Shown here one piece after another: positions 1-8,820 of a DNA stretch of 64,000 bases; position 1 is the stretch's first letter, and every line of letters starts with the position of its first letter. Below the pieces are notes generated by a model. That model saw only the letters and a program-made list of their open reading frames with translations, searched no databases and was not told the DNA's origin. The stretch comes from Leptospiraceae bacterium (GTDB lineage Bacteria; Spirochaetota; Leptospiria; Turneriellales; Turneriellaceae), in NCBI GenBank assembly GCA_025055765.1, contig JANWWS010000014.1:124001-188000 (forward strand). The letters are read 5' to 3'. Both the position numbers and the translations under genes were made by a program.

Positions 1-753
1 AAACTTCTCCTTATCTTGGTTTTACTACTATTACTACTATTATTATTCCTTGAGCCTCCTACCATGGATCCTGAATTAGCCTTTTGCCCCCCTTCTCAGG
101 AGCATCCCTTGGGCTGCTCTCCCATAGGTGAGGATTTTTTAAGGCTTTTGCTTTCGGCAAGCGGCGGTACGCTTTTTGTGGCTATCTCGGCTCGCATTTT
201 AGCTTTAGGAATTTCTTTTCTGACGACAATACATGCTTTTTTTAACCCACAAAGCAGGGCTTTATACAAGGTTTTAACCCAGGCTTTACTAACTATTCCC
301 TCTCTTTTTCTCGCGGTGCTATTTAAGAGCTTATTAGGTGGGGGGGAGCTAGCTCTAGTCTCGGCAATGGGCTTGGCGGAATGGGCCCTTTCTCATGCGT
401 GGTTGGGAGGGCGGGTAAATGAGCATGAGAAACAAACTTTTGTAGAAGCTGCCTATTCTTTAGGGGCAAGCCGGTATTTTTGTGCAAGAAAACATCTTTT
501 ACCCCATTTAAAAAGAGATGGCCTTGTGCTTTTTTTTGTTTACTTACCGTCGAGCCTACTTACCGCATCGGCTCTCGAATTTTTAGGTTTTACCGTAAAC
601 TCCGAGAGACCTGGTTTGGGCTATCTTGTCTATGCTGGCAAAGACTATATTTTCTACCAACCCCACTTAGCTCTTCTGCCTTCCTTTATGCTTATTGTCC
701 TTGTGTTTGGAGCTCTTTATTTCAAAGACAGGCTTACTAGCGAACTTTCATGA
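1..753 (+). CDS. Oligopeptide/dipeptide ABC transporter permease, DppC/OppC-like (5' end missing)
   Basis: Inner-membrane permease subunit of a peptide-type ABC importer. The reading frame is open to the window edge, so the true start probably lies upstream; the first in-frame TTG is at 16. An N-terminal Leu-rich membrane segment is followed by the DppC-type signature region (EHPLGCSPIGEDFLRLLL), several hydrophobic helices, and the EAA loop (EAAYSLGASRYF, near residue 147) that contacts the ATPase. The final 17 bp overlap the convergent PP2C gene. Fold assignment is firm; substrate cannot be told. The TTA/CTA trinucleotide run at the start is simply Leu codons. Confidence 0.85.
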   Translation, partial: KLLLILVLLLLLLLLFLEPPTMDPELAFCPPSQEHPLGCSPIGEDFLRLLLSASGGTLFVAISARILALGISFLTTIHAFFNPQSRALYKVLTQALLTIPSLFLAVLFKSLLGGGELALVSAMGLAEWALSHAWLGGRVNEHEKQTFVEAAYSLGASRYFCARKHLLPHLKRDGLVLFFVYLPSSLLTASALEFLGFTVNSERPGLGYLVYAGKDYIFYQPHLALLPSFMLIVLVFGALYFKDRLTSELS

Positions 754-2266
754 TCACGAGGGTCATATCGTCGTGTTGCTCCGCACCGGCCGTGTAGTGG
801 TCGATATCTGCCACAATGCGCTCTACTATTTCTTTTGCGTTAAGATGGGCATAGTTTAAGATTTTTTCTCGTAGACGATGAAGGCCAAATGGCTTTTTGT
901 CAACAGTCCAGGCTTCTGTAATGCCATCACTGTAAAGAGCAAGAATGTCACCTTGTTCTAGAGATAAGCGCCCAAGGTGATAAGAAGTAGTGCTATCGAG
1001 GCCAACGGGAAGTCCTTCTAATTTTGTTATAGTACATACTTCTTTTCTTTTTCGATATAAAAAAAGAGGGCCATGACCTGCATTGGTAAAAACAAGTTCT
1101 CGAGTTAAGGGATCGTAAATACAAAAAAGAATAGTAGCAAATTTATCCACATGGGCTTGGGAGCACAATACACGATTAATAGTGGAGACAATTTTATCTG
1201 GTCGGATGTCCTCATATAAACGTAAGTATGTTGTTACCACCGTTTTAATTAACACCATGACAAGCGAAGCGGAGATAGACTTACCCGAGACATCGGATAT
1301 AATAAGAGCAAGTTGTTTTTGCGGTAACTCTTCAAAGTCAAAATAATCCCCGCCAACACCTTTGGCCGCGCGGGTAAAGCCCTTAATTTCGTAAAATGGT
1401 GTTCTCAAAAATATAGAAGGGTTCATCCCCTCTTGAATTTCCTGAGCCTGCCTAATTTGTTCCTGTAAGATAATTTGGCTTTCTCGTTCTTTGCGTGCCT
1501 CTTTTAAGCTTTGGGTCATAAGGTTAAACTGTTTGCCCAAAAGACCAATTTCATGACGGCCTAGATCTGGTAACTGAAGGTCAAGATCACCGCTACCAAC
1601 TTTTTGTACCCCCTCACTTAAAATCTGTATCGGTTTTACCATGTAGTGCGCAATGAGTAAGCTAACTCCGAGTCCTAAAATCCACAAAATAAGGGCAGCG
1701 GTAACCAGTGCCCGTTCATTTTCTTTTCGGGCTTGTCGAATAAAGTCATCGGCAAAGATAAGCTGTAATCCTCCTAAGAGTTCTTTGCCACTGCGAAATG
1801 GATGGTATATAAGCCGGGTAAGACAGTAGTATTGGGCGTCACGGCTCGTCGGGCTTGAGAAGCGCTCGAGGGAATAATCCTTTTCTTGGTCTGCAAATAC
1901 TTGGGAAAGGTATTCTTCTCCTTTGGCTTTGAGAAAATCTGCCATTTGTGGATCTATACCTTCCTCAAAAAAAGAAAAATAACTGACTTTTTCTCTTGAG
2001 ACGAGATGGGCATAGACGAAGCCAGGGACAAAGCTAAGGTTTTTTAAAGTATCGGATAAAGCCAAGTCATTTTGGTCTAAAATGGCACGTGCTAGAAGAA
2101 AAGCGGCACTTTTTGTTTCTCTCTCTGCACTTTTAAGTGAGTTTTCCAGTAAGACTTGGTCTTGTTTTGTACCAACATAGAAGCTAACAAGTACCACCAT
2201 TCCCGTAACTAAAGAAGAGACAAGGAGCAAAAGGCGCCATTTGAGCCCAAAGGGGAACCTTACCAT
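737..2266 (-). CDS. HAMP-domain PP2C/SpoIIE (RsbU-like) serine phosphatase, membrane-bound
   Basis: Predicted signal-transducing Ser/Thr phosphatase. From the ATG at 2266 the protein is 509 aa: helix 1 (about 8-30), an extracytoplasmic sensor of about 155 residues, helix 2 (about 187-208), a HAMP domain, then a C-terminal SpoIIE/PP2C domain from about 285. Metal-binding motifs are present: GGDYFDF, ISDVSGKSISAS, YSDGITEA and HDDMTLVI. A longer frame to 2368 exists but it would add a non-family N-terminus overlapping the upstream hydrolase; the ATG at 2266 overlaps the upstream TGG-TAA end, typical of translational coupling. Such enzymes usually dephosphorylate STAS anti-anti-sigma proteins; none is visible here. 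One of three in the window. Confidence 0.88.
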   Translation of the reverse strand: MVRFPFGLKWRLLLLVSSLVTGMVVLVSFYVGTKQDQVLLENSLKSAERETKSAAFLLARAILDQNDLALSDTLKNLSFVPGFVYAHLVSREKVSYFSFFEEGIDPQMADFLKAKGEEYLSQVFADQEKDYSLERFSSPTSRDAQYYCLTRLIYHPFRSGKELLGGLQLIFADDFIRQARKENERALVTAALILWILGLGVSLLIAHYMVKPIQILSEGVQKVGSGDLDLQLPDLGRHEIGLLGKQFNLMTQSLKEARKERESQIILQEQIRQAQEIQEGMNPSIFLRTPFYEIKGFTRAAKGVGGDYFDFEELPQKQLALIISDVSGKSISASLVMVLIKTVVTTYLRLYEDIRPDKIVSTINRVLCSQAHVDKFATILFCIYDPLTRELVFTNAGHGPLFLYRKRKEVCTITKLEGLPVGLDSTTSYHLGRLSLEQGDILALYSDGITEAWTVDKKPFGLHRLREKILNYAHLNAKEIVERIVADIDHYTAGAEQHDDMTLVIMKVR

Positions 2267-3204
2267 AGGGCAGGGTATTCTGGGGCATAGCGCGAAATAA
2301 AGGATTTCACATGCATAATGTATTTTTCTGGATTTTGATGGACGGAACGCGCGTGAAGGGATGTCCAATCGGTAAGAAAAAGATCCTTCTTGCCCTCGGG
2401 AAGGTTTTCAAAAATTTTTTGGCTGTGATATGCTAGGGTATGATCGTCTTTAGCAGCATGAACCAGCAAGACAGGATCTCTGATATTGGCTGCTTTGTTT
2501 TCCAGATTTACATCCTCGAAGCGAAACTTTCCCAAAAACTCACTAAAAAAACGAGCAATGGGGAAAAAAAGAGTTTTTATTAATTTGCCATGAAGTTTTA
2601 TTGCTCTTTCTTCAATAATTTTCTCCACACTATAGTAGGGGGAATCAGCAATAACAAAGGCATAACCTGAGTTTTCGGCAGCAAAGAGCAGTACCGTGGT
2701 TGCTCCCAAAGACTCACCTAAAAGTCCAATTGATCCTTTGTTTAGTCCTGATTTTTGCTGGAGAATCTCAATTGCCTTAGCTAGGGCATTTTTTTCGTAA
2801 TACCCGTAGGTTACGAAAGCATCACCACTTTCCCCATGGGCACGTGCATCATAGACAAGGATGTGGCAGCGTTGAAAATGGCGTACATAGGGTATAACAC
2901 CCCAACGATTACTTGTAAGACCATGGTGGGCTACGAGACCACAGCGAGATGACTTCCCTGGAAAATACCATCCCCAATGCCAAACACCGTCAGATTGAAA
3001 TTCAATTTCCTCTTTCACACCAAAGCCGATTTCGTGTAAAGGGGGAAGCTTTAGTTTGATTCTCTCTGCCTCAAGGGCGGTTCTCTTGGGGGAAAGAATG
3101 ACTTGGGAAAAGTGGTAGCCTATACCAAGATACAAGAAAATGAGAAGGGAAGCAATTACTGCCACCGTGGTGAGGATTTTCTTGCTTTTTGGGGGAAATG
3201 CCAT
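2260..3204 (-). CDS. Membrane-anchored alpha/beta hydrolase (S9/S33-like)
   Basis: 314-aa alpha/beta-hydrolase with one N-terminal membrane helix (about 10-30). The oxyanion region HHGLTS (about 93) and the YDARAHGESG strand are followed by the nucleophile elbow GESLG with Ser165; Asp near 253 and His284 fit the remaining triad. It resembles YqkD-type hydrolases of unknown substrate. ATG at 3204. It sits between the AgmX-domain gene (39 bp gap) and the PP2C gene (overlapping stop/start), so it is probably co-transcribed with the outer-membrane cluster. The fold is clear, while the substrate (lipid, peptide or ester) is not. Confidence 0.82.
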   Translation of the reverse strand: MAFPPKSKKILTTVAVIASLLIFLYLGIGYHFSQVILSPKRTALEAERIKLKLPPLHEIGFGVKEEIEFQSDGVWHWGWYFPGKSSRCGLVAHHGLTSNRWGVIPYVRHFQRCHILVYDARAHGESGDAFVTYGYYEKNALAKAIEILQQKSGLNKGSIGLLGESLGATTVLLFAAENSGYAFVIADSPYYSVEKIIEERAIKLHGKLIKTLFFPIARFFSEFLGKFRFEDVNLENKAANIRDPVLLVHAAKDDHTLAYHSQKIFENLPEGKKDLFLTDWTSLHARSVHQNPEKYIMHVKSFISRYAPEYPALW

Positions 3205-3243
3205 GCCCCAGCTAACAAAGGAAACTATGCCAGGTCAATCTGT

Positions 3244-3729
3244 TTATTTTTTTTGAGAGGACGTGGTACCTTGGGAGGATTTGTCATCTTTGAAGTGAAA
3301 AACATGCTCCACGTACTTTTTTATTGGGGGCTCGGAAAACTCCCAATCTTTTATTTTTTCTAAAAGGCAGTTTTGAAATGTCTCGTCTGGGATTTCCGAC
3401 CACACAATTTCTGGTGAGCTTACTTTACCAGAAGTGTCAATTTCCCAATCTATCTTTACACGTCCACTTCCTATGGCGGGTTTGTGGGCTAAATAACTTT
3501 GGTAACAATTGTGCAAATCGCTGTATCCCTTCAATATGCGGTTTTTTACCGCACTGCGTACATAAGGATCGCCTTCGCGAGTACCAGGCTTTGATTCGGC
3601 TATATGCATAAAAATTTCTCGCTGGCCTCTTAATTCCCACAAAACAAAAACTATGAGAAATAGGCTCAGAACACTTAAAACAAGGGCCAATAAAACCAGA
3701 GGCTTGAGATTTTGATCTTTCATGAACAT
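3244..3729 (-). CDS. Single-pass AgmX/PglI C-terminal-domain (TonB-like) protein
   Basis: 161 aa: a short cytoplasmic tail, one helix (about 10-31), then a periplasmic domain. The pattern CY...P..GSGRVKIDWEID..GKVS......D..FQNCL...I..W.FSEPP is the AgmX/PglI C-terminal domain, which resembles TonB_C and keeps its two conserved Cys residues (about 75 and 120). Two ATGs (3729, 3723) are equally good. It lies 38 bp downstream of a TonB-dependent receptor, so a TonB-like or receptor-coupling role is attractive, but that is inference from position. The C-terminus is Ser/Lys-rich. No proline-rich spanning region is seen, unlike classical TonB, so the periplasmic reach is short. Confidence 0.72.
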   Translation of the reverse strand: MFMKDQNLKPLVLLALVLSVLSLFLIVFVLWELRGQREIFMHIAESKPGTREGDPYVRSAVKNRILKGYSDLHNCYQSYLAHKPAIGSGRVKIDWEIDTSGKVSSPEIVWSEIPDETFQNCLLEKIKDWEFSEPPIKKYVEHVFHFKDDKSSQGTTSSQKK

Positions 3730-3767
3730 TTAAATCGGCAAGCGATATGCATCTGACAACTCTTTTT

Positions 3768-6215
3768 CTAAAAACGCCATTCTAAACCAAAGTTAGGTAT
3801 GAGAGAAAGCGCTTGCTCATTTCGCTGTACTTTGGGATTTACGCCTGGTTCGTAGGGGCGGTTATAATTCCAGCGCTGTTGGTTAATAGGCACATAGTTA
3901 TATACGTTGATGACTTCAATATACCAACGAAAGGAACCCCAGCTGTAGTTAGTGATTCGGGTATAGCGTAAATCAAGTCTGTGGGCAAAGGGGAAGCGCT
4001 TTGCGTAGGGGTTATCCAAATCATAAATTTGGGAGTAGCGATTAACAGGATTTGGACCACCAGCGCAGGCGAAACCAGGCGTGCATTGTGAGCCAATAAT
4101 TTCTGTGTAAGGAAAACCAGAAAAGAATTCAAAGCGGGCACCTATTTGGTTACCCCTCCAGCGAAAGCCCCCAATAAGCTTAATGGAATGAGGTTGTTCA
4201 AATTCAAAGGGACGCCATTTGCCATTTTCGAGAACCTGAGAACGGCTGTAAGTGTAGGAGGCCCAGCCAAAAAACTGCGCTTCTTGTGTGTCCCATTGGT
4301 CTTTACGTAGAAAAATCTCAATACCCTGAGCTCTACCTCGGCCGGAATTATCATAGATACGGCCATTGTTGGCTGCCCCGTCAAGGGGTCGTGCTAAATC
4401 ATAAAATTCATTGTAAAATCCCTCGATCTTAATGGACAATAGGTCAAAGACTTGCTCTAGAGATAAGCTAGTATGCCTGGCTCGTTCCGGTTTGAGGTAG
4501 TCAGTGACCACGACCTGAGGCTGCTGTACAAAGGGCCTATTAAAAAAGAACTGATTTGTTTGCGGAAAACTATAGTAAAGACCCCCGGCGGCGGCTAAGG
4601 TGGTCTTTGAGGGAAACTCATAAGCCACTAAGCCCCGGGGAGCCGTAGTGGCCGTGCGGGTACGTTCCAAGTAATCGGTACGCACCCCAGGGGTGATCTC
4701 GAGAGAGCCAAAGCGAAAACGGTTCTCCAGGTAGCCAGATATAAGATGGTTTTGACCTTGAAAGTCTAAATTTACTCTTTGAAATAAATTAGGATTGCCA
4801 ATATCAGGCTGGCCCCGGCTGACAAGCCCCGTGCGAAGCGTTTGTGTGTATCCCGAAGCACGGAAATAAAACAAATTATATTCAACAGCAGAACGCAATT
4901 GACCAAAATCGGACCAATTGACGAGGATTTTATCCTTTAGCCCAAAGACATGGGGTTCAATACTGACATCGTAGCTGTTGTCGAGCCCTGGGGGTTTATC
5001 TAAAATGTCAATATAAAAGAGACTGTAATTCAAGGAATTGTAGGCAATGAGTTTGTTTTCCAACTTCGAGGAAGGTCTATAAGTATAATAAATCCCCTGA
5101 CTGTGGGAGGAGATACGATTTTGAAAGCGAAATTCGGAGCCAAGAGGGTCAGCCCCCTCTTCAATTCGTTTTTGTTTTTCTTCAGGAGATAAATTTTCCC
5201 TTATAAAACGAAATGTATCGTAGCTTCCAAAAAAGAGGAGAGTGATCGCGTGTTTACCTTGCTCATCAAAAAACCATTTGCCCTTAAGCTGATAGTCATA
5301 GTATTCCGGTAATTGGAACTCGCGCTGGCCTGTAACTACCCGTAGGATGACGGGCACCACAAGCGACAGATACCCCAGCCTTCCGGAAACAATCCAATAC
5401 CCCGTGTTTTTGCTCTTATTTTCTTGTGTCTCACTAGCTGTTCGGACATCCCCCGTAGCAGAGTGGCCCCATTTGTTCTTTAACAAGAAATTGGAAGAGA
5501 TGAGACCGATATCGATATTACCCCCAAACTCCTCGACATTATCAATGGTGTTAATGTCAATTACTGCGCCATAAGCCAAGCCAAATTGTGCGGGGAAACT
5601 CGAGGAATATAGGTCGATATCTTGGATGAGGTCGTTTGAAATAACAGACTGTAGGCCACCAAAATGTTGGGGGTTTAGGACGGGTATATCGTCGATGAAA
5701 TAACGGTTCCCAATTTCAGGAGCTCCCCTAATAATTAGGGGACCAAAAAAACCACCGCTGCGTATTACGCCAGGTAAGGTAGCCAGTGCCCCGATAGAAT
5801 CACCTAAAGTTGCGGGTGCTTCCTTAATTTGATTGACATCCAGTGTGTTGCGGGAAACCTTCTGGATTTCTTTTGTTGTGCGTACGACAATGGTCTCTCC
5901 CTTAACCGCAGCGATTTCTAGATAGAAATCCTGCTTGAGATTGGTTTTTACCTCAATTTTCCTGGAGATAGGACGTAGGCCAGGAGAGGAAATGTTAAAG
6001 GTATAGGTGCCTGGACCAGGCAGAACCACGGAATAAGCGCCGCTCCCAGCAATCCTTCGGCTGATTTTGGCTTCGGGAATCACCAAGACAGCAAAGCCAA
6101 CAGGCTTTTTGGTATAGTCATCATAAATGACACCTTCGACCGTAAGAGCCTGTGCCCAAAGGTTAAAAAAATAAGCACTAGGTACTAGGAGCAAGAAAAG
6201 GACCCACCTTTTCAT
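3768..6215 (-). CDS. TonB-dependent outer-membrane receptor with carboxypeptidase-regulatory-like N-domain
   Basis: 815 aa. Signal peptide (about 1-22, ending NLWAQA), a CarboxypepD_reg-like beta domain (GVIYDDYTKKPVGFAVLV, about 29-46), a plug domain with LPGVIRSGGFFGPLIIRGAP and DDIPVLNP, then a 22-strand-type barrel ending in Phe, as expected for BAM substrates. A good ribosome site (CAGGAGGGG, 6220-6228) precedes the ATG, and a TTGACA box lies at 6256-6261. Substrate unknown: such receptors take up siderophores, cobalamin, carbohydrates or peptides. It is followed directly by the AgmX/TonB-like gene. The extended N-domain is common in Bacteroidetes-like and other non-proteobacterial receptors. 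Confidence 0.9.
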   Translation of the reverse strand: MKRWVLFLLLVPSAYFFNLWAQALTVEGVIYDDYTKKPVGFAVLVIPEAKISRRIAGSGAYSVVLPGPGTYTFNISSPGLRPISRKIEVKTNLKQDFYLEIAAVKGETIVVRTTKEIQKVSRNTLDVNQIKEAPATLGDSIGALATLPGVIRSGGFFGPLIIRGAPEIGNRYFIDDIPVLNPQHFGGLQSVISNDLIQDIDLYSSSFPAQFGLAYGAVIDINTIDNVEEFGGNIDIGLISSNFLLKNKWGHSATGDVRTASETQENKSKNTGYWIVSGRLGYLSLVVPVILRVVTGQREFQLPEYYDYQLKGKWFFDEQGKHAITLLFFGSYDTFRFIRENLSPEEKQKRIEEGADPLGSEFRFQNRISSHSQGIYYTYRPSSKLENKLIAYNSLNYSLFYIDILDKPPGLDNSYDVSIEPHVFGLKDKILVNWSDFGQLRSAVEYNLFYFRASGYTQTLRTGLVSRGQPDIGNPNLFQRVNLDFQGQNHLISGYLENRFRFGSLEITPGVRTDYLERTRTATTAPRGLVAYEFPSKTTLAAAGGLYYSFPQTNQFFFNRPFVQQPQVVVTDYLKPERARHTSLSLEQVFDLLSIKIEGFYNEFYDLARPLDGAANNGRIYDNSGRGRAQGIEIFLRKDQWDTQEAQFFGWASYTYSRSQVLENGKWRPFEFEQPHSIKLIGGFRWRGNQIGARFEFFSGFPYTEIIGSQCTPGFACAGGPNPVNRYSQIYDLDNPYAKRFPFAHRLDLRYTRITNYSWGSFRWYIEVINVYNYVPINQQRWNYNRPYEPGVNPKVQRNEQALSLIPNFGLEWRF

Positions 6216-6232
6216 ACAACCCCTCCTGTACC

Positions 6233-6261
6233 ATATTGCTAAATCAATGGTTTTTTGTCAA
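6233..6261 (-). promoter_or_regulatory. Candidate sigma70-type promoter for the TonB receptor
   Basis: On the minus strand TTGACA (6261-6256) is followed after 17 nt by CAATAT (6238-6233). The -35 is perfect, the -10 matches three of six. Transcription would start near 6226, leaving a very short leader containing the AGGAGGGG ribosome site. Confidence 0.4.
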
Positions 6262-6278
6262 ATGTTTTTTGGTTTTGT

Positions 6279-7145
6279 CTAATGTTGGGGGATAGAAAGT
6301 GGCTTATCTTCAGGCAAAGTGCCAAAAAGAAACCTTACGTTTTGAGAGCTTTCCTTGCGTTGTTTCTTATAATGGTCCGAGTTAAAGTAGTCTTGTAAAA
6401 GTTGGCTATGTGGTACTAGCATTTCACCAAGACGAAACTCAAATACCTCAAAGGGACCCCCGCCTTTGGAGATTTGTACAAGACCTTTATGGATAAGATT
6501 CGAGAGATGGCGTAAGGGAAGAAAACGTCCTTGGGTACGTAAAGCCTCGAATATCCCCTGGCTTTCGGGGTGAACAAATAAGAATTTGTCAGCAAACAAA
6601 ACCGCATCGTGGAAAAATTCGGGCAGGTTTGCGGCACCATCTAAGTGTATGTCTCGCACTATGTAGTACAAAAATTGTTTCACCTCAGGAAAAAGGCCGA
6701 GGCCGGGGTACTTTTGACCAGGAAAAAGCTTGTCTTTTTTTTGCTCGGCGCGAGGGTTTTGCAATAAAAGCCAATCAATAAAAAGAAGACGTAATTCGCT
6801 AAGATCCACCTCTATATCCCGGGCAAGAAAATTGCCTAGGTGAAGTCGCATAAATAAAAGCTTTTCTCTTGTTTCGTTGTCCTCAATCCAAAGCCTTTGG
6901 TCTTGCGGTTTTGAGGTATCAAAACCTAAGGTGAAATTATAGAAACCTTTGCGCCGAAGTGCAATGGTAATACCTGCCTTCTCGAGAAGTTCGGCTACTT
7001 TGTCCCGGGAAAACAAGCCAAGAAAAGGTCGCTCCGAGGGCAGGATATGGCTTCGCCCTTCCAAAAGTTCTGTATCACTGAGATCAGTTAAATCGATAGA
7101 AAACTCTTCCAGATATTGTTCATCTCTTTGCTTTGCGCTGGCCAT
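6279..7145 (-). CDS. Unrecognised cytoplasmic protein in the outer-membrane cluster
   Basis: 288 aa, no signal peptide and no membrane helix; mixed charged/aromatic sequence. I do not recognise a family. Visible features: an acidic N-terminus, a segment rich in Leu/Phe (LLFMRLHLGNF, about 94), a central KYPGLGLFPEVKQFLYYIVRD stretch compatible with a helical regulatory domain, and a basic C-terminal part (YKKQRKE). Its ATG overlaps the stop of the upstream barrel gene (TAATG), so it is translationally coupled to it. The gene ends 63 bp before the TonB receptor. A cytoplasmic regulator or assembly partner is possible, but nothing in the sequence proves it. Confidence 0.6.
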   Translation of the reverse strand: MASAKQRDEQYLEEFSIDLTDLSDTELLEGRSHILPSERPFLGLFSRDKVAELLEKAGITIALRRKGFYNFTLGFDTSKPQDQRLWIEDNETREKLLFMRLHLGNFLARDIEVDLSELRLLFIDWLLLQNPRAEQKKDKLFPGQKYPGLGLFPEVKQFLYYIVRDIHLDGAANLPEFFHDAVLFADKFLFVHPESQGIFEALRTQGRFLPLRHLSNLIHKGLVQISKGGGPFEVFEFRLGEMLVPHSQLLQDYFNSDHYKKQRKESSQNVRFLFGTLPEDKPLSIPQH

Positions 7146-7963
7146 TATGTACCTATATAGTACTGCACCGCTATGATAATACGCTCTCCTCTTTGGGTTA
7201 GTTGGCTGTAAAAGTTTGTTATAGGGGCCCCCAAAGAGTCGCTACCACGAACAAGTTCGGGAGCACTTTGAGCATTGTACGAAATAAAGTCAAAGCTTAA
7301 GTAAATTTTGTTAATAATAATGGGAAACTGCAACCCTAAAATATAATGTATCCCAAGCATGGGGGCGTAAAGCTCGGCAGCCTGGAAGGGTAATTCACTG
7401 GCTGGCAAGGAAGTGGGCCCAATATGGGCAAAAGCCTGGGGGGCGCTGTGGCTTACTTTAACATAGGAAATTCCATAATAGGGTCCAAGGCCAAAATAAA
7501 ATTGATAATATTCGGCCAGAGCATGACTCAGGGCAAAGCTCACTGGGATAGAAAAAGCCCAACTTTCATAGCGTATCTCGTTGGCATAACCCCCCGCTTC
7601 TAGAAAACCGCTTCTACCGCCCATCTGCAGAGTATGGTCAATGGCAAGGCGGACAAGAAGGGCGTTCCATTGATAGCGAACTTCCCCCCCTACTGTTAGA
7701 CCCCAGGGGAAAGACAGGGTTTTTGTGTTGGCTGCATGCCCCGTTGCTCCTGCTTGTTGGATAAGGTTGTTATGGAATTCCATAGCATACCAGCTTTGTG
7801 CCCTTAACTGATAGCCACTGGGGTCATCGCCGCCGTCTAAGGTGTTGCCACGATAAAGGTTGTTTAACTCAGGGGTATAGCCCAAATAAATCCCCAACTG
7901 GACATTGGATATCCCCCAAAGTGGTAACCAACATATAAAATAGGTGAAAGCTTTTTTTTTCAT
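7145..7963 (-). CDS. Outer-membrane beta-barrel protein (third of three paralogues)
   Basis: 272 aa with a signal peptide (MKKKAFTYFICWLPLWGISN) and alternating aromatic/polar strands with turns rich in Gly, Asn and Pro, typical of an 8-10-strand OmpA/opacity-like barrel. The GLGPYYGISYVKVSH strand and its C-terminal tyrosine-rich strand (IIIAVQYYIGT) mirror the two upstream paralogues. The start overlaps the upstream gene by four bases (ATGA) and the stop overlaps the downstream start by one. Function unknown: adhesin, porin or receptor accessory are all possible. Confidence 0.7.
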   Translation of the reverse strand: MKKKAFTYFICWLPLWGISNVQLGIYLGYTPELNNLYRGNTLDGGDDPSGYQLRAQSWYAMEFHNNLIQQAGATGHAANTKTLSFPWGLTVGGEVRYQWNALLVRLAIDHTLQMGGRSGFLEAGGYANEIRYESWAFSIPVSFALSHALAEYYQFYFGLGPYYGISYVKVSHSAPQAFAHIGPTSLPASELPFQAAELYAPMLGIHYILGLQFPIIINKIYLSFDFISYNAQSAPELVRGSDSLGAPITNFYSQLTQRGERIIIAVQYYIGT

Positions 7964-8820
7964 TTTGTCGATAAAAAGTAGTAGGATATACCAAAAAATA
8001 AGCGCAGTCCGGATAGGTTAATGCGCCCACTGTCTACCACTTGGGGCGCAGGGGCAGCTGGATTTCCTGGCGGGGGGATATCCGAGATAGAAAGGTCGGT
8101 GAGCGGCGCGCTTCTTCCCCAGATTCTTTGAAATCCGGCAATAAGTCCCAATTTTTGCACATCCTCAGGGGAGCCCACGGCTAAGTACTCTGCCATAAGG
8201 GTGTAGTAGGTAGTGAAAGCAAAACCCCGAAAGTCGCTCTGCATGGTGTATTCAAGAAGAGCTGGCTTCGTACTTGTCTGTGTGTACCTGAGGCGGCCAA
8301 AGTAAAGCCCAAGTCCTCCTCCCGCAAAAAGCCGTATCTCTTGCCAAAAGTTTATGAAAAAACCCAGAGTAAGCGGAGCTCCGTAATGGCTTTGTTGAAA
8401 ACTCCCTCGGATAGGGATGTACTCCCCTTGGCCAGCTCCTACAAAATTACCACCGCTAGCTTCCAGTAAAGTGCTGTTTTGGGGGCTTTGCAAGGGATAT
8501 TGACCTATATTGCGTATCCCCGCCGTATAATTTACTCCAAGAGAGAAAAAAAAGCGATCTAAAAAGCTGTAGCGTAACTGCAAATCGCTTGAGATCCCCA
8601 GGGGCTCGCTGAAATTTCGGTTCCGAATACCAGGTGCTGACCGGTTTAATCCCCACAGACCTTCGGGATTGTTTAAAGTGACATAGCCCTGCCCATAATT
8701 TAGATGCGGACCAGTAATAAAAAATATACTTAGATCCGAACGGAAGCCCCACAAGGGTGTGGTCATAAAACTAAGCCCAAGACCAAAAGCATAGGGGATT
8801 TTTTGTTTGAACTTTTGCAT
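7960..8820 (-). CDS. Outer-membrane beta-barrel protein (second of three paralogues)
   Basis: 286 aa; N-terminal signal region (about 1-24, ending TPLWG) then barrel-like strands: LQLRYSFLDRFFFSLGVNY, LFAGGGLGLYFGRLRY, and a terminal strand LRLFFGISYYFLSTK. It begins exactly one base after the upstream gene's stop and overlaps the next gene by four bases, so all three barrels form one transcription unit. No recognisable domain beyond a generic outer-membrane barrel. The GLGLYFGRL strand aligns in position with GLGPYYGISY of its downstream neighbour, which supports common descent. Confidence 0.7.
   Translation of the reverse strand: MQKFKQKIPYAFGLGLSFMTTPLWGFRSDLSIFFITGPHLNYGQGYVTLNNPEGLWGLNRSAPGIRNRNFSEPLGISSDLQLRYSFLDRFFFSLGVNYTAGIRNIGQYPLQSPQNSTLLEASGGNFVGAGQGEYIPIRGSFQQSHYGAPLTLGFFINFWQEIRLFAGGGLGLYFGRLRYTQTSTKPALLEYTMQSDFRGFAFTTYYTLMAEYLAVGSPEDVQKLGLIAGFQRIWGRSAPLTDLSISDIPPPGNPAAPAPQVVDSGRINLSGLRLFFGISYYFLSTK

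Noticed and set aside
20-50. TTA/CTA trinucleotide repeat at the window edge
   Set aside because: These are consecutive Leu codons of the permease's membrane helix, not an independent repeat.
3324-3640. Open frames on both strands within the AgmX gene
   Set aside because: Overlap the AgmX/PglI domain, whose motif pattern is convincing.
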